Origin: Actinomycetales bacterium
GTDB lineage: Bacteria > Actinomycetota > Actinomycetes > Actinomycetales > Dermabacteraceae
Direction of reading: 5' to 3'
NCBI GenBank assembly: GCA_012799425.1
Contig: JAAZLF010000314.1
Location: 1 to 13,285 of the forward strand
Length of the DNA: 13,285 nucleotides
Under the pieces are notes generated by a model. It searched no databases, was not told where the DNA came from, and saw nothing but the letters and a program-made list of their open reading frames with translations. A program made the position numbers and the translations under genes. Shown piece after piece: positions 8,396-13,285 of the stretch. The stretch's first letter is position 1. Each line of letters starts with the position of its first letter.

Positions 8396-9666
8396 CGCTC
8401 CTCAGATGCGTTGCGTGTGCTCAGCACCCCCGAGAATACGAGGATCCCCACGGCGTACATCGGGACCATCCACAGCGCGTAGCGCAGGGTGAGCGCGTCC
8501 GCGAGCGCTCCGACCACCGGCGGCGTGACGAAGAATCCCAGCCGTGCGAACCACCCCACGACGGTGATCCCCACGCCATGGGGCACGCCGGGCAGATCGT
8601 CGGCCGCACGGTAGGCGGCGGGGAAAAGGGTCGCCACTCCCCAGCCGGCCGCGGCGAAGCCGAGCAGCGCGGTCGCAGGTGTGGGCACCACCAGAGCGAT
8701 GCTCATCCCCGTCGCGGCGATCACGCCGCCCAGCCGCGCCGTCGCGCGATCCCCCAGCCGATCCACCACGGCGTCGCCGGTGAAGCGGCCGATGGTCTGC
8801 GCGCCCTGCAGCGCGACGAACGCCATGCCCGCCAGGAACGGCGTCGCCTCGAAGGTGCCCCGCATGAACAGCGCACCCCAGGTGTTCCCGGCGTCCTCCG
8901 TGGAGCCTGCGAACACCAGGACCATTCCCAGCGCGGTCACGAGGCCGAGGGCGCGCAGGCTCATGCCGGCCAGGCGGAATCCGGTGGGCGCGGCGGCGGG
9001 GACCTCGGCGGCCGAGGAAGCGGCGGGGGCGGCCGTCGGCATGCGCTCGGTGCTGTCATGACCGGGCAGCATGAATCGCAGGGATCCTACGGCGAGGGCA
9101 CCGAAGACGATCAGGCCCAGGACGCCCTGGCACCACAGCGGCACCTCCAGCTGCGCGCAGGCCGCGCCGATCAGTCCTCCCACCACGGCGCCGAGGGACC
9201 ACCAGCCGTGATAGCTGTTCATGATCGATCGGCGATAGCGGCGCTCGACCCGCATGCCGTGGGAGTTCATCGCGATGTCGGTGATGGCGTCGGCAGCCAT
9301 CGCCAGCAGCAGGGCGCAGGTCAGCCACAGCCAGGATCCGGAGACGTACACGGCCATGTGCGAGGTGGAGGCGATGACCTGGAACAGGACGCTGACCCTC
9401 GCGGAGCCGTAGCGGGCCATGAGCCGTGCGGAGAAGAGCCCCGCCAGCAGACCCCCGAGCGGGCCGATGCCGACGGCGAGCCCGAAGGCCGTGTTGCTCA
9501 GGCCGATCGATTCCACCAGTTCCGGGTACCGCGGGAGTATCGCGCAGAACGAGGCGCCGTTGAGGAAGAAGAGGAGCGAGACGGCCCAGCGGGCTCGACG
9601 CACCGGCATCGGCACGGCGGGGCGGAGGGAGTCGTCGGTCGACGAGGCGTGAGCGTTCACGGTCAT
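8392..9666 (-). CDS. MFS transporter (YbjJ-like)
   Basis: The 424-residue product is a major facilitator with twelve hydrophobic segments in two groups of six, at about 27-47, 60-82, 92-108, 113-135, 152-172, 176-196, 237-255, 275-295, 310-328, 330-350, 365-388 and 395-413. The two halves are joined by an Ala/Pro-rich cytoplasmic loop (about 200-235). RLMARYGSAR (81-90) is the motif-A-like loop between helices 2 and 3, and VDRLGDRATAR (301-311) its counterpart between helices 8 and 9. The STEDAGNTWGALFMR segment (255-269) before helix 8 resembles YbjJ-type permeases. The substrate and direction of transport are unknown. The ATG at 9666 gives a normal N-terminus but lacks a clear Shine-Dalgarno; Met20 is a weaker alternative. 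It stands alone between two hairpins. Confidence 0.9.
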   Translation of the reverse strand: MTVNAHASSTDDSLRPAVPMPVRRARWAVSLLFFLNGASFCAILPRYPELVESIGLSNTAFGLAVGIGPLGGLLAGLFSARLMARYGSARVSVLFQVIASTSHMAVYVSGSWLWLTCALLLAMAADAITDIAMNSHGMRVERRYRRSIMNSYHGWWSLGAVVGGLIGAACAQLEVPLWCQGVLGLIVFGALAVGSLRFMLPGHDSTERMPTAAPAASSAAEVPAAAPTGFRLAGMSLRALGLVTALGMVLVFAGSTEDAGNTWGALFMRGTFEATPFLAGMAFVALQGAQTIGRFTGDAVVDRLGDRATARLGGVIAATGMSIALVVPTPATALLGFAAAGWGVATLFPAAYRAADDLPGVPHGVGITVVGWFARLGFFVTPPVVGALADALTLRYALWMVPMYAVGILVFSGVLSTRNASEER

Positions 9667-9707
9667 CCATTCTGCATGACGCGGCGTCGTGCCGGTGCGG
9701 TCGCAGC

Positions 9708-9717
9708 GGCGTACGCC
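9708..9717. promoter_or_regulatory. 10-bp palindrome upstream of the MFS gene
   Basis: GGCGTACGCC is a perfect 10-bp palindrome 41 bases upstream of the MFS start codon. The rest of the gap between 9667 and 9779 shows no recognisable promoter. It might be a regulator site, but in DNA this GC-rich it may be chance. Confidence 0.25.
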
Positions 9718-9779
9718 TCCGAAGGTGCTGAGCAGCGCGGCGCTCCCACCCCGTCAGCGGGACGAACGCCGAGAACGCA

Positions 9780-9814
9780 CTCGTGCCCGGTCGCCGAAGG
9801 GCGCCGGGCACGAG
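9780..9814 (-). terminator. Strong hairpin terminator after the small membrane-protein gene
   Basis: CTCGTGCCCGG (9780-9790) and CCGGGCACGAG (9804-9814) are a perfect 11-bp inverted repeat. An inner CGCC/GGCG stem (9792-9795 and 9800-9803) extends it to 15 bp with one bulged base and a four-base loop. It begins 16 bases past the stop codon of the 79-residue protein gene, reading in that direction. A mildly T-containing stretch follows on the minus strand. Confidence 0.75.
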
Positions 9815-9830
9815 GAAGCTGAGGGTGGGA

Positions 9831-10070
9831 TCAGGTGAGGAAGCGGGGCACCAGATCAAAGGTGCCCAGCAGCGCGACCATCGACATCGCCAGACCGATG
9901 ATGAAGGGCATGGCGGCGAACAGGGACATCATGTAGATCCCGCCGACGAACAGCCCGAACAGCACGATGAACAGCACCACCGAGACCACGGTGTTGTTGC
10001 CCTTCGAGGTCACGTTCTCGTCCTGGCGCGTCCGCGCGTCAGTCGCATCCGCGACATGCTGCTTGCTCAT
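9831..10070 (-). CDS. Small two-helix membrane protein, function unknown
   Basis: The 79-residue product has a charged, Asp/Lys/Arg-containing cytoplasmic N-terminus (1-25). Two hydrophobic helices follow at about 27-49 and 52-71, joined by a very short turn, and then a short tail ending PRFLT. There is no cleavable signal peptide and no cysteine. I do not recognise a named family. The gene is supported by an AGAGG eight bases or so before the ATG, by codon usage like its neighbours and by a strong terminator just after the stop. It starts 66 bases after the class I amidotransferase gene on the same strand, probably in one transcript, with an imperfect hairpin between them. Confidence 0.75.
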   Translation of the reverse strand: MSKQHVADATDARTRQDENVTSKGNNTVVSVVLFIVLFGLFVGGIYMMSLFAAMPFIIGLAMSMVALLGTFDLVPRFLT

Positions 10071-10091
10071 GCTGCCTCTTCCTCTGCATCA

Positions 10092-10128
10092 CCGATCGCT
10101 TCGTCCGGCACCGGGCGCGGACGATCGG
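10092..10128. other. Imperfect hairpin between amidotransferase and membrane-protein genes
   Basis: CCGATC/GATCGG (10092-10097 and 10123-10128) and GTCCG/CGGAC (10103-10107 and 10118-10122) can pair on either side of a short bulge. It lies between the stop of the upstream gene and the ribosome-binding site of the downstream one. It could be a partial terminator or a processing site. There is no T-tract, so the role is uncertain. Confidence 0.4.
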
Positions 10129-10136
10129 CTCCCATC

Positions 10137-10880
10137 CTAGACCAGCGAGGGCGCGGTCGTGGCCGCGTCCCGGTGGCGGATGGCCGTGAGCAGGCTCTCG
10201 AAGACCCCGGCACCGGCCTCTCCATCGATCTCCGGGTGCCACTGCACACCGAGCACGTTCGATCCGGAGACGGCCTCGACGGCGAGCACGAGTCCGCTGT
10301 CGTGGCGTGCGACGGTGCGCAGATCGCCGCGGACCGCACGGATGCCCTGGTGGTGGAAGGCAGTGACCTCGGCGCAGGTGCCGAGGGCGAGAGCGAGGTC
10401 GCTGGCCGCATCGATGCGGGCCTGGACCCGGGTGGGCCGCTGGCCGGTCGCGGGGTGCGCGGGCAGATCCTCGGGGAGGTGGCGGTGGAGCTCACCGCCC
10501 TCGGCGATGACGATGATCTGCAGGCCGCGGCAGATGCCGAGCACGGGCACGTCGTTCCTGCGCGCGGCGCGGTACAGCGCGGTCTCGAACGCGTCGCGCT
10601 CGGGGTCCGGGGTCATGTCGGTGGGCAGTGCACCGTCGCCCCATGCCGCCGGGTCGAGGTCGGTGCCGCCGGTCAGCACGATCCCGTCCAGCTCGGCGAT
10701 CTCCTCATCGCTCCAGTCGTCCTGCGGGGCGATGATCACGGGGCGTGCACCGGCCGCGCGCAGGGCGCGCACGTAGTGCTCGTTGACCGCGACGGCGGCA
10801 TGGCCCGCCCAGGCGCCGGACATCATGGTGCGGGTCCCCGCGGTCACGCCGATGAGCGGGCGACGAGTGCGCTGCGCCAT
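10137..10880 (-). CDS. Class I glutamine amidotransferase-like hydrolase (PuuD/peptidase C26 family)
   Basis: PuuD-type enzymes hydrolyse gamma-glutamyl amides such as gamma-glutamyl-GABA with a Cys-His-Glu triad. The 247-residue product shows the nucleophile Cys117 in LGICRGLQ, His215 and Glu217 in QWHPE, and the oxyanion-loop glycines in VLTGGTDLDP (69-77). It also has the family's RDAFE (95-99) and FHHQGI (175-180) motifs. The length is normal. I chose the ATG at 10880 because AAGGA lies seven bases upstream and MAQRTRRPLIGVT is the conserved N-terminal strand; the longer frame to 11021 runs into the upstream terminator. No putrescine-pathway genes are adjacent, so the substrate is inferred only from the family. 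Inverted repeats upstream may be operators. Confidence 0.9.
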   Translation of the reverse strand: MAQRTRRPLIGVTAGTRTMMSGAWAGHAAVAVNEHYVRALRAAGARPVIIAPQDDWSDEEIAELDGIVLTGGTDLDPAAWGDGALPTDMTPDPERDAFETALYRAARRNDVPVLGICRGLQIIVIAEGGELHRHLPEDLPAHPATGQRPTRVQARIDAASDLALALGTCAEVTAFHHQGIRAVRGDLRTVARHDSGLVLAVEAVSGSNVLGVQWHPEIDGEAGAGVFESLLTAIRHRDAATTAPSLV

Positions 10881-10928
10881 GATGTTGTCCTTTCCGCAGA
10901 GGAGCGATGTTCCGGGCCGCCGGTCGAC

Positions 10929-10942
10929 GACTGGACCCAGTC
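10929..10942. promoter_or_regulatory. Short dyad upstream of the PuuD-like gene
   Basis: GACTGG (10929-10934) and CCAGTC (10937-10942) are perfect 6-bp arms separated by AC, lying 49-62 bases upstream of the start codon. The size and position suit a regulator-binding site in the leader. No family of regulator can be assigned. Confidence 0.3.
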
Positions 10943-10970
10943 CACCCCGCACGCCCTGTCGTGGGCGAGC

Positions 10971-10997
10971 TATGTGGCGGAATATGACATCCACATA
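10971..10997. promoter_or_regulatory. TATGTGG-N13-CCACATA inverted repeat in an AT-rich patch
   Basis: TATGTGG (10971-10977) and CCACATA (10991-10997) form a perfect 7-bp dyad with a 13-base spacer. It sits in the only AT-rich patch of this intergenic region. ATATGAC also recurs directly at 10982-10988 and 10995-11001. The patch is a plausible promoter/operator of the PuuD-like gene, with a weak CATATT -10-like hexamer on the minus strand. The regulator is unknown. Confidence 0.4.
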
Positions 10998-10999
10998 TG

Positions 11000-11034
11000 A
11001 CGGCGCACCACCTGGCGTCACGGCGGTGCGCCGT
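11000..11034 (-). terminator. Hairpin terminator after the glycosyltransferase gene
   Basis: ACGGCGCACC (11000-11009) and GGTGCGCCGT (11025-11034) are a perfect 10-bp inverted repeat around a 15-base loop, 8 bases past the stop of the GT4 gene in its direction of transcription. On the minus strand it is followed by an AT-rich, T-containing stretch, which favours intrinsic termination. Confidence 0.75.
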
Positions 11035-11042
11035 GCGCGACC

Positions 11043-12188
11043 TCAGTGAGCGGCGCCGACCCGCTGGCTCTGCTCGATGGCCTGCAGGTAGTAGCCGCGC
11101 AGCTGCTCGGCGAGCACGGGCCAGGTGCGCTTGCGCACGGAGTCCGTCGCGGCGCGGCCGAAGGCCCGGCGCTTGGCGTCGTCGAACAGCAGATCGCTCG
11201 CACGGTCCCGCATCTCGTCGAGCATGCCCGGGGTGTAGAGCCATCCGGTGCGGCTCGGGGAGATCAGGTCGACCGGTCCGCCGCGGCGCGGGGCGATCAC
11301 GGGCAGCCCGGAGGCCATGGCTTCCTGGAGGCTCTGACCGAAGGTCTCATGCTCTCCCGGATGGATGAACAGATCGGCGCTCGCGAGGTGGGCGGCGAGA
11401 TCGGTCCCGGAGCGGAATCCGGCGAACCGGGCTCGCGGCATCGCGCGGCGCAGCGCCTCCTTCTCCGGGCCGTCCCCGACGATCAGCAGGCGCACGCCCG
11501 GCATGTCGTGTATGACCTTGAGGTCGCTCACCTGCTTCTCGGCGGCGAGGCGACCCATGTACACCACGAGCTTCTCCTCCGGCCGGGCGTACTGTGCCCG
11601 CAGCTGCGAGCTGTGCAGGGACGGGGTGAACAGCGAGGTGTCGACCCCGCGCCGCCAGAGGTCCACCCGCTCGATGCCGTGCTCGCGCATCTCGTCACGG
11701 GTCGCGAGCGAGGGGGCGAGGTTCACCGTGGCGCGGTTGTGGACGTCCCGCAGCAGCTGCCAGGAGGCGCTCTCGAGGAACGGCATGCCGTAGCGCGCGG
11801 TGTACCCGGGGATGTCGGTCTGGTAGACGGCGACCGTGGGCACGCCGGCCTTCTGCGCGGCGATCACGGCGCGGCCGCCCAGGATCATCGGGGAGGCGAG
11901 ATGGATGACATCGGGCTGGAAGTCGTCGATGCGCCGGCGCAGCGTGGTGGCGCTGGTAGTGGCGATCCGGACATCGGCGTACCCGGGCATCGGCGCGGAC
12001 GCGACCCGGTGAACGCGGACCCGGCGACCGCAGCTGGTGCGCAGGTGCTTCTGGGCTCCCGGCCACTGCGGGGCGATGATCCCGAGATCATCGCCGGTGG
12101 CGGCGAAGTGATCGGCGACACGGAGCACCGAGTTGGTGACCCCGTTCATGTGCGGCAGGAATGACTCGGAGACGAAGAGGATCCTCAC
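11043..12188 (-). CDS. GT4 glycosyltransferase, GDP-mannose-dependent mannosyltransferase (MgtA-like)
   Basis: The 381-residue product is a GT-B fold glycosyltransferase of family 4. It opens with VRILFVSESFLPHMNGVTNS and has PDVIHLASP (about 92-100) and VAVYQTDIPGY (about 119-129). The donor-binding C-terminal half has GRLAAEKQ (212-219), VGDGP (237-241) and the EX7E motif with Glu281 and Glu289 (ETFGQSLQE). The pattern resembles mycobacterial and corynebacterial MgtA, which adds mannose from GDP-mannose to a lipid acceptor at the cytoplasmic membrane face for glycolipid and lipomannan-type polymers. The exact acceptor here is inferred. The start is a GTG with GGGAG about ten bases upstream; the longer frame to 12572 runs antisense into the next gene's region and has no GT features. 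It is monocistronic, flanked by hairpins. Confidence 0.9.
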   Translation of the reverse strand: MRILFVSESFLPHMNGVTNSVLRVADHFAATGDDLGIIAPQWPGAQKHLRTSCGRRVRVHRVASAPMPGYADVRIATTSATTLRRRIDDFQPDVIHLASPMILGGRAVIAAQKAGVPTVAVYQTDIPGYTARYGMPFLESASWQLLRDVHNRATVNLAPSLATRDEMREHGIERVDLWRRGVDTSLFTPSLHSSQLRAQYARPEEKLVVYMGRLAAEKQVSDLKVIHDMPGVRLLIVGDGPEKEALRRAMPRARFAGFRSGTDLAAHLASADLFIHPGEHETFGQSLQEAMASGLPVIAPRRGGPVDLISPSRTGWLYTPGMLDEMRDRASDLLFDDAKRRAFGRAATDSVRKRTWPVLAEQLRGYYLQAIEQSQRVGAAH

Positions 12189-12220
12189 ATCTGCGATGCT
12201 CCCGTGCTCATCCTTCGTCC

Positions 12221-12240
12221 GCGTCAAGGGTGTGTGACGC
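12221..12240. promoter_or_regulatory. GCGTCA-N8-TGACGC dyad upstream of the glycosyltransferase gene
   Basis: GCGTCA (12221-12226) and TGACGC (12235-12240) are perfect 6-bp arms 33-52 bases before the GTG start. On the minus strand the dyad includes TTGACG (complement of 12222-12227), a good -35 match, but no convincing -10 follows at 16-18 bases. It could be an operator over a weak promoter. Confidence 0.3.
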
Positions 12241-12266
12241 ACGGACGACGACACGGTGAACACTTC

Positions 12267-12310
12267 GCCCCGTCGGAGCCGCCGGAGCGACGGGAGCGCT
12301 CCGACGGGGC
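12267..12310 (-). terminator. 13-bp hairpin after the MetE-like gene
   Basis: GCCCCGTCGGAGC (12267-12279) and GCTCCGACGGGGC (12298-12310) are a perfect 13-bp inverted repeat with an 18-base GC-rich loop. It starts six bases past the stop codon of the MetE-like gene. There is no U-tract, as with the other hairpins in this window. Confidence 0.75.
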
Positions 12311-12316
12311 AGAGCC

Positions 12317-13285
12317 TCAGAGGCGGCGGGAGGCGATCCTCGCGCCCTCGACCAGCGACTCCAGCTTCGCCCACGCGATCTGCGGGTGGACGCGCCCGCC
12401 GAGGCCGCAGTCGGTCGAGCCGATGACCCGCTCGGGCCCGACCAGCTGCGCGAAGCGCACCAGGCGCTGGGCGACCAGCTCCGGGTGCTCGACCACGTTG
12501 GTGGCGTGGGAGACGATCCCGGGCACGAGGATCCTGTCCTCGGGCAGCTCGAGCTCCTGCCACACGGTCCACTCGTGCTCATGGCGCACGTTGGCGGCCT
12601 CGAAGGAGTAGTACTTCGCGTCGATCTCCAGCAGCAGCGGCGCGATGTGCCGGAACTCGATGTCCGTGGTGTGGGGACCATGCCACGAGCCCCAGCACAG
12701 ATGGAACCGGGTCTGCTCCGTGGGCACGTTCACCAGGGCGCGGTTGACGGCGTCGACGCGCTTGCGGGTGAAGGCGAGATAGTCCTCGACGCTGGGCTCG
12801 GGGTTGATCTGGTCCCAGTTCTCCGCGATCGAGGGGTCGTCGACCTGCACGGTGAGGCCGGCGGCGGCGATCGCCTCGTACTCGGGGCGCATCACCTCCA
12901 CCCAGGCGTCGAGGAAGGCGTCGACGTCGCCGTAGTGGTCATCGACGATGCGGCTGCCCGAGCCGGGCGAGAGAGAGTTGAGGAAGCCGTGCTCGTAGCC
13001 GGCCGCATCGAGCGCCGCCTGCACGTTGGTGATGTCCTGGGCGACCAGGCCGCGCCCGGTCTCGGAGTAGGAGACGGGGCCGGTCGCGGCAGGGAAGGTG
13101 GGCTGGCTGCCGACGGTGATCCCGGAGGTCGGATCCTGGTAGGCCTCGGCGAAGAGCGTCCAGTCCCGGCGATCGGGGAAGGTGGTCAGGCGCACGTCCC
13201 CCGGGGCGGAGCGCACTGGCTCGGTGGAGAAGTGGTCCGCGCCGGTGAGCTCGAGCCCGCTGACCCGGTCGAAGATGTAGGACCA
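12317..13285 (-). CDS. Cobalamin-independent methionine synthase-like (MetE C-terminal domain) protein, 5' truncated by window
   Basis: The visible 322 residues are open to the window edge; the true start lies beyond 13285. It is a UroD/MetE-type TIM barrel that uses zinc to activate a thiol for methyl or alkyl transfer. The zinc ligands are present: His195 and Cys197 in FHLCWG, Glu229 in FEAAN, and Cys293 in STDCGLGG (numbering from the first visible residue). The N-terminal half of MetE cannot be seen, and the opening WSYIFDRVSGLELTGADHF looks like the start region of stand-alone MetE-C-like proteins. That group includes epoxyalkane:coenzyme M transferase-like enzymes, so methionine synthesis is only one option. 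Leu299 of the internal GTG-initiated frame ends in RIASRRL before a TGA. A strong hairpin follows. Confidence 0.85.
   Translation of the reverse strand, partial: WSYIFDRVSGLELTGADHFSTEPVRSAPGDVRLTTFPDRRDWTLFAEAYQDPTSGITVGSQPTFPAATGPVSYSETGRGLVAQDITNVQAALDAAGYEHGFLNSLSPGSGSRIVDDHYGDVDAFLDAWVEVMRPEYEAIAAAGLTVQVDDPSIAENWDQINPEPSVEDYLAFTRKRVDAVNRALVNVPTEQTRFHLCWGSWHGPHTTDIEFRHIAPLLLEIDAKYYSFEAANVRHEHEWTVWQELELPEDRILVPGIVSHATNVVEHPELVAQRLVRFAQLVGPERVIGSTDCGLGGRVHPQIAWAKLESLVEGARIASRRL

Noticed and set aside
12189..12572. Upstream extension of the glycosyltransferase frame
   Set aside because: It would overlap the MetE-like gene and a strong terminator and encodes no GT-B sequence. The GTG at 12188 directly precedes the first conserved strand.

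Overview
The window is very GC-rich, with codons ending mostly in G or C, closely packed genes, and actinobacterial regulatory motifs (a HAIR/HspR-type inverted repeat and a SigR/SigH-type promoter in front of clpB). It reads as ordinary chromosomal DNA of a high-GC Gram-positive actinobacterium. A micrococcalean of the Brachybacterium/Dermabacteraceae type is my guess from protein style, not something the sequence proves. I see no rRNA, tRNA, CRISPR array, transposase or phage gene.

Layout, left to right. (1) 1-141: the 3' end of an unrecognised plus-strand gene, convergent with clpB. Both stop codons lie in one perfect hairpin. (2) 160-2790 minus: the ClpB disaggregase, with a well-formed internal start that would give a ClpB lacking its N-domain. 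Its upstream region (2791-3082) carries a GGAAT-N18-GTT promoter overlapped by a HAIR operator, one perfect DnaA box and three near-matches. (3) 3083-4480 plus: a PrsW-family intramembrane protease, ending in a bidirectional terminator. (4) 4549-7296 minus: four coupled genes whose stops and starts overlap by 1, 4 and 4 bases. In order of transcription they are a small GNAT acetyltransferase, a low-molecular-weight protein tyrosine phosphatase, an amidase-signature amidase and an S4 (Hsp15-like) RNA-binding protein. (5) 7321-8369 plus: a DUF952 protein and a YciO-type YrdC-domain protein. The 24 bases between the GNAT and DUF952 start codons hold overlapping, oppositely oriented -10-like elements, each 7 bases from its ATG, so both transcripts may be leaderless. 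(6) 8392-9666 minus: an MFS transporter. (7) 9831-10880 minus: a PuuD-type class I glutamine amidotransferase followed by a 79-residue two-helix membrane protein. (8) 11043-12188 minus: a GT4 glycosyltransferase resembling the actinobacterial GDP-mannose-dependent mannosyltransferase MgtA. (9) 12317 to the right edge, minus: a MetE-C-terminal-like zinc methyltransferase, truncated by the window.

How the genes fit together: clpB and the PrsW-like gene share one regulatory intergenic region and both deal with protein quality or membrane stress. The four-gene cluster is held together by translational coupling, but its members have no obvious common pathway. The remaining genes look like independent housekeeping or accessory metabolism units separated by strong hairpins, most without a U-tract. 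I found no convincing new multi-gene system. The best leads are regulatory: the clpB control region, the internal clpB start, the DnaA-box group and the leaderless divergent promoter.
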